A stretch of 64,000 bases of DNA, from assembly GCF_022234545.1 (NCBI RefSeq), contig NZ_JAIEUI010000024.1, forward strand, positions 48,667 to 112,666, written 5' to 3'. The notes under the pieces are model-generated. The model saw only the letters and a list, made by a program, of their open reading frames with translations. It did no database searches and was not told the DNA's origin. Positions 41,093 through 49,512 of this stretch are shown here, piece by piece. Each line of letters begins with the position of its first letter. Within the stretch, counting starts at the first letter, position 1. The DNA comes from Paenibacillus piscarius (GTDB lineage: Bacteria > Bacillota > Bacilli > Paenibacillales > Paenibacillaceae). A program made the translations under genes and the position numbers.

Positions 41093-41123
41093 TAGTGTGC
41101 ACATTCTAAATCCTCATATTCTG
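41093..41123 (-). promoter_or_regulatory. Sigma-G-like promoter of the DUF1657 gene
   Basis: On the minus strand CAGAATA (41123-41117), a 17-bp spacer and CACACTA (41099-41093), close to the sigma-G consensus TGAATA-N17/18-CATACTA as I remember it. It lies 50 bp before the ATG. Confidence 0.45.
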
Positions 41124-41146
41124 GTAATTTTTCGCATCCGGCAGCG

Positions 41147-41177
41147 TGGTTAACAGCACCTCTGCTGACAAATACTA
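41147..41177 (+). promoter_or_regulatory. Sigma-G-like promoter of the 2Duf-like gene
   Basis: TGGTTA (41147-41152), an 18-bp spacer and AATACTA (41171-41177), six of seven bases of the sigma-G -10 consensus, 31 bp before the ATG. Confidence 0.4.
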
Positions 41178-41208
41178 TGATGAATAATTAATCTTGGGGG
41201 GATGCACA

Positions 41209-42069
41209 ATGCCGGAGGCATTAGAGGTGATCCTGCGGACGCTGTTCGCTGTGGTCGTCTTGTTCTTTCTCACTAAACTTCTGGGGAAGCGGCAGGTTTC
41301 GCAGCTGTCGTTCTTTGAGTACATTACAGGGATCACAATAGGCAGCATTGCCGCGTATATCTCGCTGGATACGGACAAAACCTGGCATCTGGGCCTAATC
41401 GCTCTGGGCGTCTGGGTCGGCTGCTCCCTGCTGATTGAGTTCCTGCAGATCAAGAGCAAGAAGGCCCGCGACTTCATTGACTTCAAATCCACCGTGCTGA
41501 TCAAGGACGGCAAGATTCTGGAGGACAATATGAAAAAGGAACGGATCAGCACGGACGAGCTGCTGGAGGAGCTGCGGAAGAAGGATGTCTTCAAATTGGC
41601 CGATGTCGAGTTTGCCATTATGGAGTCGGACGGAGCTATTAACGTACTTCAGAAGAAGGAGAATCTGCCCCTGACCGCCAAGGATCTCGGCGTTAAGGTA
41701 GCTCCGGAGAAAGAGACGCTGGCTGTCATCATGGACGGTGAGATTATGGACGAACCGCTGGACAGCATGAATCTCTCCAGGGCATGGCTTAAGGATGAGC
41801 TGGACAAAATGAACCTGACCGTAAAGGACGTCTTCCTCGGCCAGGTAGATTCGTACGGTGAGCTGACCGTGGATCTGTATGCGGATAATGTGAAGGTGCA
41901 GCAGGCGCAGGATAAGCCCCAGCTCTATGCGCTCTTGAAGAAATGCGAGGCCGATCTGGAGCTGTTCAGCCTGTCCACGAAGAATAAGGCGGCGAAGCAA
42001 ATGTACGGCAAGTGCTCGGAACAGATGCAGGAGCTGCTGCAGCAATTGAAGCCGTTTATCCAGAACTGA
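41209..42069 (+). CDS. 2Duf-like membrane protein (DUF421 plus DUF1657-like C-terminus)
   Basis: 286 aa, ATG at 41209 after GGGGGGA. Three N-terminal transmembrane helices (VILRTLFAVVVLFFLTKLLG, YITGITIGSIAAYI, LGLIALGVWVGCSLLIEFL) and the DUF421/YetF cytoplasmic domain (DFKSTVLIKDGKILEDNMKKERIS ... VEFAIMESDGAINVL) are followed by a C-terminal helical pair (LYALLKKCEADLELFSLSTKNKAAKQMYGKCSEQMQELLQQLKPF) that resembles DUF1657. This domain order is that of 2Duf, an inner spore membrane protein linked to heat resistance in Bacillus. No spoVA genes are nearby, so it is not part of a spoVA2mob-type mobile operon here. Confidence 0.82.
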   Translation: MPEALEVILRTLFAVVVLFFLTKLLGKRQVSQLSFFEYITGITIGSIAAYISLDTDKTWHLGLIALGVWVGCSLLIEFLQIKSKKARDFIDFKSTVLIKDGKILEDNMKKERISTDELLEELRKKDVFKLADVEFAIMESDGAINVLQKKENLPLTAKDLGVKVAPEKETLAVIMDGEIMDEPLDSMNLSRAWLKDELDKMNLTVKDVFLGQVDSYGELTVDLYADNVKVQQAQDKPQLYALLKKCEADLELFSLSTKNKAAKQMYGKCSEQMQELLQQLKPFIQN

Positions 42070-42158
42070 GGAGCGGATTGTCCATTCCGAACTCATAGCG
42101 GTATACTATAATCGATTTCATAGGATCTACTTCTAATACAGGGAGGATGCTGTCGATT

Positions 42159-43136
42159 ATGGAATACGTGAAGCTGGGAAAAACAGGACTGGATGTATCT
42201 AGAATCTGCCTGGGGTGTATGAGCTACGGAGTGCCGGAGCGCGGAACCCACCCCTGGTCACTGAATGAGCAGGAGAGCCGTCCGTTCATCCGCAGGGCTC
42301 TGGAGCTGGGCATTAATTTTTTTGATACGGCCAATATCTATTCTGACGGTACCAGTGAAGAGATTGTCGGACGGGCGCTCAAGGACTTCACTTTACGCGA
42401 CGAGGTGGTTATCGCTACTAAGGTTCATGGGACGATGCGTCCCGGCCCCAATGGCGGAGGCTTGTCACGCAAGGCGATCATGAGTGAAATCGATCATAGC
42501 CTGAAACGGCTGGGTACGGATTACGTTGATCTGTATCAGATTCACCGCTGGGACCCTGCTACACCGATTGAAGAAACAATGGAAGCCCTTCACGATGTCG
42601 TTAAGGCTGGCAAACCGCGGTATATTGGCGCGTCCTCCATGGCAGCCTGGCAGTTTCTGAAGGCGCTGCAAGTGGCGGAGCGGCACGGCTGGACCCGGTT
42701 CGTATCCATGCAGAACTTCGTGAACCTGCTCTACCGGGAAGAAGAGCGGGAGATGCTGCCGCTGTGCGAAGCGGAAGGGATTGGCGTGATTCCATGGAGC
42801 CCGCTGGCCCGCGGCCGGCTGACCCGGGACTGGCAGGAGAGCACTCCCCGCTCGGAGAGTGATCAGTTCGGCAAGCTGCTGTTCTCACGGACCGAGGAAG
42901 CGGACCGGCTGGTGGCACTGCGGGTGAAGGAGATTGCCGAGGAACGCAGGCTGCCGCGCGCTCAGGTGGCCCTGGCCTGGGTGCTCCAGAAGAAGCCGGT
43001 TACCGCGCCGATTGTCGGAGCCACCAAGATGAACCACCTGGAGGATGCCGCGGCCGCAGTAGCCGTTACGTTGAGCCCGGAGGAAATCCGCCGCCTGGAG
43101 GAGCCTTACATTCCTCATCAGGTAATGGGCTTCTAG
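42159..43136 (+). CDS. Aldo/keto reductase
   Basis: 325-aa NADPH-dependent TIM-barrel oxidoreductase of the YhdN/IolS-like group. The catalytic tetrad is visible: Asp in NFFDTANIYSDG with Tyr, Lys in VIATKVHG and His in LYQIHRWD; the cofactor loop is PWSPLARGRLTR and the C-terminal NADPH motif is in PIVGATKMNHLEDA. The ATG at 42159 (MEYVKLGKTG, a typical family start) is preferred over the one at 42147, which abuts its GGAGG. It is monocistronic with a hairpin after it. The physiological substrate is unknown. Confidence 0.9.
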   Translation: MEYVKLGKTGLDVSRICLGCMSYGVPERGTHPWSLNEQESRPFIRRALELGINFFDTANIYSDGTSEEIVGRALKDFTLRDEVVIATKVHGTMRPGPNGGGLSRKAIMSEIDHSLKRLGTDYVDLYQIHRWDPATPIEETMEALHDVVKAGKPRYIGASSMAAWQFLKALQVAERHGWTRFVSMQNFVNLLYREEEREMLPLCEAEGIGVIPWSPLARGRLTRDWQESTPRSESDQFGKLLFSRTEEADRLVALRVKEIAEERRLPRAQVALAWVLQKKPVTAPIVGATKMNHLEDAAAAVAVTLSPEEIRRLEEPYIPHQVMGF

Positions 43137-43155
43137 TATATTAACAGTGTATTGG

Positions 43156-43181
43156 GGAGCCGAGAACCGGCTCCTTATTTG
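43156..43181 (+). terminator. Terminator of the aldo/keto reductase gene
   Basis: GGAGCCG-AGAAC-CGGCTCC, then TTATTT. Confidence 0.65.
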
Positions 43182-43299
43182 CTTATCCGTCCCGATATAG
43201 TGAAGAGTGTAACAATCATTATTATATTATGAACGCGCTTTCTGGTATGATGAAGAGAGTGTACATACCTTTTTCTGGAACAGGATGGTGTTATTATTC

Positions 43300-44277
43300 A
43301 TGAATCTTCAAGAGGCATCTGCTCTAATTGAGTCAATCCGAACGAATCTCGGGAAGGTCATAGTCGGCAAAGAAAGCGGTGTGAATCTGCTGCTGACCGC
43401 TCTGCTGGCGAATGGCCATGTGCTGCTGGAGGATGTGCCCGGCACCGGGAAGACGCTGCTGGCCAAGACACTGGCGCGTTCGCTGGACTGCAGCTTCAAG
43501 CGCATCCAGTTCACCCCCGACCTGCTGCCCTCCGACTTAAGCGGCATTAACTACTACAATCAGAAGACCGGCGAATTTCAGTTCCGCCCCGGTCCCGTCT
43601 TCGCCAGCATTCTGCTGGCCGATGAGATTAACCGGGCCACTCCGCGTACCCAGTCGAGCCTGCTCGAATGTATGGAGGAAAGGCAGATTACCATCGACGG
43701 TGTAACGCATGAGCTGCAGCGGCCGTTCCTCGTTATTGCGACCCAGAATCCGGTGGACAGCCAGGGCACCTTTCCGCTGCCGGAAGCGCAGCTTGACCGG
43801 TTCCTGATGCGGATCACCACCGGATATCCGACCTTCGATGAGGGCGTTCATATCCTGCAGAGATTCCGGGAAAATAACCCGCTTGAGGAGACCGCTGCGG
43901 TGGCGACGTCCGAGCAGATTCAGGATATTCAGCGGCTCGCTGCCGGAACACAGGTCAGTGACGACCTGCTCGCTTATATGATCCGCATCGTGGAGGCCAC
44001 CCGGACCAGCGCGGCTGTCCGCCTGGGAGCCAGTCCGCGGGCAGCCTTCGCTCTGCTGCGCGCCTCCCAGGGCTACGCTCTGATTCAGGGCAGAGGCTAC
44101 TGCATCCCGGATGACATTAAGGCCGTGGCTGTGCCTGTGCTGGCACACCGGCTGATTCTGCAGCGCGGCCCCGGTGTCCGTGAAGGCCAGTCCGCTGAGG
44201 TGGTGCTTCAGGCGCTCCGTGAGGTGGAGGTTCCGGCCGAGCCTGCTCTGTCGTTCAGAGGCGGAAGGGTGGAGTGA
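43300..44277 (+). CDS. MoxR-family AAA+ ATPase
   Basis: 325 aa. Walker A is in VLLEDVPGTGKTLLAKTLA, Walker B in SILLADEINRATPRTQSSLLECM, sensor 1 in VIATQNPVDSQGTFPLPEAQLDRFL, and the lid domain near ASPRAAFALLRASQGYALIQGR. MoxR ATPases act as chaperones that mature or control partner proteins; the partners are usually the DUF58 and VWA or transglutaminase proteins encoded beside them. It starts a three-gene operon, 3 bp before the DUF58 gene. The ATG at 43300 is used, with an AGGATGG 11 bp upstream; one at 43285 is possible. Confidence 0.92.
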   Translation: MNLQEASALIESIRTNLGKVIVGKESGVNLLLTALLANGHVLLEDVPGTGKTLLAKTLARSLDCSFKRIQFTPDLLPSDLSGINYYNQKTGEFQFRPGPVFASILLADEINRATPRTQSSLLECMEERQITIDGVTHELQRPFLVIATQNPVDSQGTFPLPEAQLDRFLMRITTGYPTFDEGVHILQRFRENNPLEETAAVATSEQIQDIQRLAAGTQVSDDLLAYMIRIVEATRTSAAVRLGASPRAAFALLRASQGYALIQGRGYCIPDDIKAVAVPVLAHRLILQRGPGVREGQSAEVVLQALREVEVPAEPALSFRGGRVE

Positions 44278-44280
44278 ACC

Positions 44281-45369
44281 ATGTCACTGCCGTGGTTCAT
44301 TGCCTGCACTTTTCTTCTGCTGGTTCTCGTGTCCGTGATCTATGACCGGAATGCGCTGAAGAAGGTCAGCTATACCCGCTATTTCTCGGCTAAGGCGGTA
44401 TATGCCGGGGAACAGGTAGAGATGGTTGAAGAGATTGCGAACAAGAAGCTGCTGCCCTTACCCTGGCTGCGGCTGGAATCCAGCATTGCCAAGGGGCTTG
44501 AATTCGGTGACCAGGACAACCTTGGTATCAGCAGCGGAGAGATCTCGCAGAATCATGTCAGCCTGTTCTTCCTCCGGTCCTTCCGCCATATCCGGCGGCG
44601 CCATCAGGTGACCTGCCGTGAGCGGGGCTTCTTCGTGCTGGAGACAGCGACCATGACCACCGGTGATCTGTTCGGACTCAGCCGCTCCACCAAGACCTAC
44701 CCGCTGCACCTGGAGCTGCTGGTCTATCCCGGTCTGTTACGGTTCGAAGACCTGCCCTTGCCGGTTCACAGCTGGCTGGGGGAGCTGCCGGTCAAGCGCT
44801 GGATCGTGGAAGATCCGTTTCTGACCGCCGGAACAAGAGAGTACAGTGCCGGAGATTCGCTGGCGTCTATTAACTGGAAAGCAACCGCGCGTACAGGAAG
44901 TATGCAGGTGCATCAGCGGGATTATACGGCTGACACCAGGCTGGTGATCTGCCTGAATGTGGAGATCAGTGACGCCATGTGGCGGACGGTGACTGATGTG
45001 GAGCGGATCGAGCTCGGCATCCGTTATGCGGCAACCGTCGCCGATTATGCGATCAGCCAGGGGGTGGAGACCCGGCTGCTCAGCAATGGACGGCTGGACG
45101 GCTTCGGAGCGAGAGATCCTGTGGACACCTGGCCCATAGCTGACACGGAGGAATTCATGGGCGTGCTGGCCCGGTTCAATCTGGACCGTACGGTGCCGAT
45201 GAGCCGGCTGCTGGAGATGGAAGCCGAGAAGGGCGAAGGCGATACGGATTATCTGATTATTACCTGCCACCGGGGAGCTGAGCTGCAGACGGCTGTTTCG
45301 AATCTGAGCTTTCTTGGGAATGGCGTGGAATGGCTGGACATCCCGGCTGAAGGAGGTGGCGGGTTATGA
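44281..45369 (+). CDS. DUF58-domain protein
   Basis: 362 aa. Two N-terminal hydrophobic segments (about 2-22, with a short cytoplasmic loop of YTRYFSAKAVYAGEQVEMVEEIANKKLLPLPWLRLE) precede a conserved DUF58 domain at about 185-270 with AGTREYSAGDSLASINWKATARTGSMQVHQRDYTAD. The family resembles a VWA-like fold and is a usual MoxR partner. It overlaps the downstream gene by ATGA. Function in Gram-positives is poorly defined; an envelope or assembly role is inferred from context. Confidence 0.87.
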   Translation: MSLPWFIACTFLLLVLVSVIYDRNALKKVSYTRYFSAKAVYAGEQVEMVEEIANKKLLPLPWLRLESSIAKGLEFGDQDNLGISSGEISQNHVSLFFLRSFRHIRRRHQVTCRERGFFVLETATMTTGDLFGLSRSTKTYPLHLELLVYPGLLRFEDLPLPVHSWLGELPVKRWIVEDPFLTAGTREYSAGDSLASINWKATARTGSMQVHQRDYTADTRLVICLNVEISDAMWRTVTDVERIELGIRYAATVADYAISQGVETRLLSNGRLDGFGARDPVDTWPIADTEEFMGVLARFNLDRTVPMSRLLEMEAEKGEGDTDYLIITCHRGAELQTAVSNLSFLGNGVEWLDIPAEGGGGL

Positions 45370-46697
45370 AATCGGGCTTACCGGAGAAAATTAAACCCTT
45401 CGCTATACTATGGCTGTCAGCGCTCATAGAATGCCTGCTCCTGCTTCCCGTATGGCTGGTGCTTCAGACATATTTCCAGCCGGATGGCGCTGCGCTGCGC
45501 TGGATCGTTCTGCTGCCGGTGCTTGCCGCAGCAGGTGTGCTGCTGCGTGCCGGATGTAACCGCCGGTGGAAGCAGCTGCTGGCTGCGCTTGGACTGGGCG
45601 TTCTGGCCGGAGCGCTGGCCGGCGCACTGGCGCTTAAGGGCTTGCCGTTGGTAGCCGGGTCAGCAGTCTGTGCCTTCCTGGGATTAACTACGGCTTCGCG
45701 GAAGAACCGGATCTGGTTATACATCAGCGGTATTATTATGTATTGGATTGCTACCATTGTATTTGCACGTTTTCCTGCTCTTCAAGCGGAGGTGCCGGTG
45801 CTGACCTGGAGCGGCAGCTTATGCCTGGTGCTGGCCCTGCTGTTCTCCAACAGCAGCCATCTGCGGTACAGCTCGCTTAATGGAGGCGCAGGCCGTCTCC
45901 CTCTGGGATTACAGCGGCATAACCGGCTGTTCGTGGCCGGCTTCGTTATTCTGGCCGCAGCTCTTGCCGCTGGAGGAGGCCGGGCGCTTGGCCAATTGCT
46001 GATGGGTACTGCGCGCGCCTTCTTCGCCTGGATCAGCCGGTTATCGTCCGGCCCGGAGGAAGCTCCTCCGGAGCAGGCACCGCCAGCCGAAATGCAGGGC
46101 TTCCCGATGGAGGAGCCCGCTGAACCTGGGCTGCTGTCGGCTATTCTGAATGCAGGCTTTTATATTCTGGGAGCGGCAGCGCTGCTGGCCTTACTGTTCT
46201 TCGCGCTGCGCTGGCTGTACCGGAATACAGGCGGGCTGCTGCGCAGAGTGGTGGATAAGCTGCTCTCGCTGCTGCGTAGAGAGACACCTGCTGCTTCCGG
46301 CTACCAGGATGAGGAGACCAGCTTGTTCAACTGGGAGCAGACCGTCTCGGATCTGCGTCAGTTCTTACGCTCTAAGCTGGTGCCGGCCAGCCGCAGGGAC
46401 CGCTGGGAGGGGGCAGTGGACAACCGCGGGCGCGTCCGCTGGCTCTACCGCCACTGGCTCCAGGCCCGTCGGGCGGAAGGATATGACGTGAAGACCTTCC
46501 TGACGCCGCAGGAGACCGCAGCAGATGTGGCGGCTTGGGCTTCAGTGCAGAAGCGCCACCGTAAGCTAGCCGCCGGTGAAGAGAAGAGTCATGAGCAGCT
46601 GCTCGCGCTGTACAACAAGGCCCGCTACACCGACGATGACTTGCCTGAGCTTACCGAGGCGGAGACCGCCGGGATTAAGGAGAGGCTGAAGCTGTAA
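45366..46697 (+). CDS. Multi-pass membrane protein with DUF4129-like C-terminus
   Basis: 443 aa with about six transmembrane segments in the first 215 residues (IECLLLLPVWLVLQTYF, WIVLLPVLAAAGVLL, LAALGLGVLAGALAGALAL, LYISGIIMYWIATIVFA, FVAGFVILAAALAAGG) and one more at about 260-283. The C-terminal cytoplasmic region (about 375-443: VRWLYRHWLQARRAEGYDVKTFLTPQETAADVA ... LLALYNKARYTDDDLPE) matches DUF4129. In many MoxR/DUF58 operons a transglutaminase gene with the same kind of C-terminus is present; here the transglutaminase core is absent. It probably works with the two upstream proteins at the membrane. Confidence 0.8.
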   Translation: MKSGLPEKIKPFAILWLSALIECLLLLPVWLVLQTYFQPDGAALRWIVLLPVLAAAGVLLRAGCNRRWKQLLAALGLGVLAGALAGALALKGLPLVAGSAVCAFLGLTTASRKNRIWLYISGIIMYWIATIVFARFPALQAEVPVLTWSGSLCLVLALLFSNSSHLRYSSLNGGAGRLPLGLQRHNRLFVAGFVILAAALAAGGGRALGQLLMGTARAFFAWISRLSSGPEEAPPEQAPPAEMQGFPMEEPAEPGLLSAILNAGFYILGAAALLALLFFALRWLYRNTGGLLRRVVDKLLSLLRRETPAASGYQDEETSLFNWEQTVSDLRQFLRSKLVPASRRDRWEGAVDNRGRVRWLYRHWLQARRAEGYDVKTFLTPQETAADVAAWASVQKRHRKLAAGEEKSHEQLLALYNKARYTDDDLPELTEAETAGIKERLKL

Positions 46698-46767
46698 CTG
46701 GAGGAGCCGTTTCATGAAGGTGATGGATGAAGCGGCTGTTATCTCTATAAGGGAGAGGAGCAACCGC

Positions 46768-47175
46768 ATGGCACCCTATCTGCGCGGCGAGCTGGCCAAA
46801 GAGGCTGAGATGAATATCGAGACCCTCAGATTTTACGAGAAAAACGGGCTGCTCCCGCAGCCGGAGCGGTCAGCAGGGGGATACCGGCTATATCCGGAGG
46901 AGACGCTCGGCCGGCTCGCTTTTATCCGCAATGCCAAAAGCTGCGGGTTCACACTCCGCGAGATCAGGAAGGCACTGGTGAAATCCGCTGACGGCAGCAT
47001 TGGACTGACGGACTTCGTGGCTGTCGTTGAGCGCAAACTAGCCGCTGTTGACCAGGAAATAGCCAGGCAGAACGACACACGCGGTAAGCTCGAAGCGTTA
47101 AGAAGCGGTCTGCTGGACCAGAACAGACATCCTGGTGTGCAGGATACGCTGGATATTTTGAAGATGAAAGGTTGA
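46768..47175 (+). CDS. MerR-family transcriptional regulator
   Basis: 135 aa. The winged HTH is complete: LRGELAKEAEMNIETLRFYEKNGLLPQPERSAGGYRLYPEETLGRLAFIRNAKSCGFTLREIRKAL, followed by a dimerisation coiled coil (VAVVERKLAAVDQEIARQNDTRGKLEALRSG). The ATG at 46768, 7 bp after GGGAGAGGAG, is chosen over upstream frames. No C-terminal Cys pair or ligand domain is evident (one Cys only), so it is not an obvious metal sensor. Downstream, a promoter with a 20-bp spacer and a central inverted repeat precedes the next gene, exactly the architecture MerR proteins activate by twisting DNA, so the alpha/beta hydrolase is the likely target. Confidence 0.88.
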   Translation: MAPYLRGELAKEAEMNIETLRFYEKNGLLPQPERSAGGYRLYPEETLGRLAFIRNAKSCGFTLREIRKALVKSADGSIGLTDFVAVVERKLAAVDQEIARQNDTRGKLEALRSGLLDQNRHPGVQDTLDILKMKG

Positions 47176-47217
47176 AGGCGGATGGTTGTCTCCTGTCCTT
47201 ATCCGAAGAAATGCCGC

Positions 47218-47249
47218 TTGACTCTGTATCCTTCTACAGGGTCTATACT
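47218..47249 (+). promoter_or_regulatory. MerR-type promoter with 20-bp spacer and inverted repeat
   Basis: TTGACT (47218-47223) and TATACT (47244-47249) are separated by 20 bp. GACTCTGTA (47220-47228) and TACAGGGTC (47235-47243) form an inverted repeat with one mismatch within the spacer, as at BmrR- and MerR-controlled promoters. Confidence 0.8.
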
Positions 47250-47285
47250 GTGGACATCTCAGGATAACAGGAGGCTGATGAATCT

Positions 47286-48266
47286 ATGTTACAGCGAAGC
47301 ACAACGCCATTAGAACGATTGCAGGCAATGAAGAATTATCTGAAGGTCAATAATCAATTCTCGGGAAAAACGGTGCAGGAGATCCGCTTGGCCGCTGCGC
47401 AGGCAGCCGCACAGATCCCACTGTTGGATGGGGTCTTGGTTGAGGAGATTACAGCAGCCCCTTTTGCTGGGGAGTGGGTCAGGGCTGGAGGTGTGCACAA
47501 GCAGCTGTCTGCAGGGCAGGAAGTCATGGCCGAGCAGACGGTAATCCTGTATTTCCATGGAGGAGGCTTTGTATCGGGCAGTTGCACCATCTACCGTGAT
47601 CTGGCCGCGCGTCTCTCCGCAGCCAGCGGAGCAGCCGTCTTGACGGCAGGTTACCGGCTCGCTCCAGAGCATCCTTATCCGGCAGCGAACGAAGATTGCC
47701 TCTTGGCTTACCGCTGGCTGCTGGATCGGGGCATACCTGCCGGAAATATAATGCTGTGCGGGGATTCTGTTGGGGCTACGCTGGCCCTGATGACTCTAAT
47801 TACACTGCGGGATCATGGAGAGCCCCTGCCTGCGGGAGCTTGTCTGCTCTCCCCCCATGCGGATCTTGTCCATCTGGACGGTGACTCCTATGACAGCTGT
47901 GCAGAGCTTGATCCGACTGGTAGCCGGGAAGCCAATCAGCAGCTGCTTCAGGCCTATATGGGGGATTTCGCCAGTGATTATCCGGCGCTGCTGTCTCCGC
48001 TAAGGATGGATCTTCATGGCTTGCCCCCTATGCTGATACAGGCAGGGCAGCATGAGGTGCTGCGCAGTGACGCGGAGCGTCTGGCTGAACAGGCTATGGC
48101 GGCGGGGAACAGTGTGGAGCTGGAGATCTGGGAGAACATGTGGTGTGCATTTCAGCTGCTGGCAGCGATGCTACCCGAATCGGCGCGGGCTATTGAGCAT
48201 ATCGGCAGCTTCATCAGGAAGACCCTGCAGCTGAATGCTCCACAAGGTCAGCTTGACAGAATCTAA
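47286..48266 (+). CDS. Alpha/beta hydrolase, HSL-like, with catalytic His replaced
   Basis: 326 aa of the hormone-sensitive-lipase group: oxyanion-hole motif VILYFHGGGFVSGS (HGGG) and nucleophile elbow LCGDSVGATLAL (GDSxG), with acidic residue region QAGQHEVLRSDAERLAEQAMAAG. The position where the family has its catalytic His (typically MWHVFQ) reads MWCAFQLLAAMLPESARAIEHIG, so His is replaced by Cys without a gap. The protein may be inactive as an esterase, use Cys in another chemistry, or act as a binding protein. It follows a MerR gene and MerR-type promoter and is monocistronic. Confidence 0.82.
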   Translation: MLQRSTTPLERLQAMKNYLKVNNQFSGKTVQEIRLAAAQAAAQIPLLDGVLVEEITAAPFAGEWVRAGGVHKQLSAGQEVMAEQTVILYFHGGGFVSGSCTIYRDLAARLSAASGAAVLTAGYRLAPEHPYPAANEDCLLAYRWLLDRGIPAGNIMLCGDSVGATLALMTLITLRDHGEPLPAGACLLSPHADLVHLDGDSYDSCAELDPTGSREANQQLLQAYMGDFASDYPALLSPLRMDLHGLPPMLIQAGQHEVLRSDAERLAEQAMAAGNSVELEIWENMWCAFQLLAAMLPESARAIEHIGSFIRKTLQLNAPQGQLDRI

Positions 48267-48291
48267 GCTTGCCCGGCTCTGCCGTGTAGAC

Positions 48292-48618
48292 TCAGAACAG
48301 CATCCGCAGCAGCATCAGGGCTACGATGCCGACTACTACAGTGCCGAGCAGGCTGCGGGTTCTAATAGCCACCCAGAAGGCAGGCAGGGCTGCAATCAGT
48401 TCGACATTCGTAGACAATGCGGCGAATTTGCCGCCGTCCAGGAACAGCTCCTGGGCAACCAGGGCCGCCATGACCGCAATCGGCACGTAGCTCAGCCACC
48501 GCATTCCCCAGTCCGGGATGGAGATCCGGCTTAACAGCATCAGCGGCAGCACCCGGGGGAGGAAGGTCACGAGCGCGGCGCCGAAGATAATCAGGAAGAT
48601 ATCCGGTCTTATTTCCAT
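48292..48618 (-). CDS. azlD: AzlD-family branched-chain amino acid export subunit
   Basis: 108 aa with four predicted helices: IFLIIFGAALVTFLPRVLPLMLL, WLSYVPIAVMAALVAQELFL, LIAALPAFWVAIRTRSLLGTVVVGI and LMLLRMLF. ALVTFLPRVLPL and YVPIAVMAALVA are AzlD hallmarks. Its start overlaps the azlC end by 10 bp, the usual azlCD arrangement. AzlCD exports branched-chain amino acids and their analogues. In Bacillus subtilis azlCD is repressed by the Lrp-like AzlB; no azlB is visible here. Confidence 0.9.
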   Translation of the reverse strand: MEIRPDIFLIIFGAALVTFLPRVLPLMLLSRISIPDWGMRWLSYVPIAVMAALVAQELFLDGGKFAALSTNVELIAALPAFWVAIRTRSLLGTVVVGIVALMLLRMLF

Positions 48619-49373
48619 CGTTCGATCACCAGTCCAATCGTTGAAGCAATAATAGCAGCAGCAATAACACCCATGCTCGGCGACCACAAGACAGAGACCA
48701 GCACGGCTACTGTCATAGCGATCAATCCGACAGTGATGTCGAGCAGGTATTTGCGCCGGCCCATAATCGTCAGTACGAGCAGCCCGATGAACATGGCCGG
48801 CAGGGCGAAGTCCAGACCCCACTGTTCAGGACTTGCAATCCATTGGCCGAAAAAAGCGCCGGCGAGATTGGCCAGGAACCAGTTCAGGTAGGCCGTCACA
48901 TTCAGCCCATGCATCCATCGTTCGCTTATCTGCTTCCTGGCGGCACTCTTCTGGATGGCTACGCCGAAGGTCTCATCGGTGAGCAGCGAACCGATCAGCA
49001 GATTGCGCAGCGGGGTCAGATGGCGGAAATATGGCGATAGGGCTGCACTTAAGAGCAGATGCCGCAGATTAACCAGCAGAATGGTGACGACAATGGCGGA
49101 AGCGCTGCTCCCGGCAGCAATCATCCCGGCGGCGATAAACTGGGCAGAGCCCGCATACAAAATGATGGAGATCAAGGCAATCTCAGCAAGAGTGAGTCCG
49201 GCGGTCTTCTCAACCACCCCCGCGGCGAAGCCGATGCTCAAGTATCCGAGCAGAGTAGGGAGGCAATCCTTGACCCCTTGCAGGAAGGTATCACTGCTCT
49301 CCGGCACTGCGGTAGAGTCTGAGCTCTGGCTGCTGCCGGACAGCGGCGGTTCTGAAATCGATTCTGGCTTCAT
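48609..49373 (-). CDS. azlC: AzlC-family branched-chain amino acid export subunit
   Basis: 254 aa. A poorly conserved Ser/Glu-rich N-terminus (about 1-30) precedes the AzlC domain: FLQGVKDCLPTLLGYLSIGFAAGVVEKTAGLTLAE, ILYAGSAQFIAAGMIAAG, VTILLVNLRHLLLSAALSPYFRHL and GSLLTDETFGVA, all diagnostic. About seven transmembrane helices. The ATG at 49373 is used; a TTG at 49382 lies only 3 bp from AAGGAG, though with the ATG the spacing is 12 bp, so the start is uncertain. It is translationally coupled to azlD. Confidence 0.9.
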   Translation of the reverse strand: MKPESISEPPLSGSSQSSDSTAVPESSDTFLQGVKDCLPTLLGYLSIGFAAGVVEKTAGLTLAEIALISIILYAGSAQFIAAGMIAAGSSASAIVVTILLVNLRHLLLSAALSPYFRHLTPLRNLLIGSLLTDETFGVAIQKSAARKQISERWMHGLNVTAYLNWFLANLAGAFFGQWIASPEQWGLDFALPAMFIGLLVLTIMGRRKYLLDITVGLIAMTVAVLVSVLWSPSMGVIAAAIIASTIGLVIERWK

Positions 49374-49512
49374 GTCAGGCAAATGCTCCTTCTATAATTC
49401 ACTAACAGCGTCCGTTGCTGGGGCAGACGGTTGCCATTATAGTAACGTAAATTATAGATTCGGGGAAGAACCAACCGGCCGGAACCAATATTTTTAGCAC
49501 AAAATCACCCAA

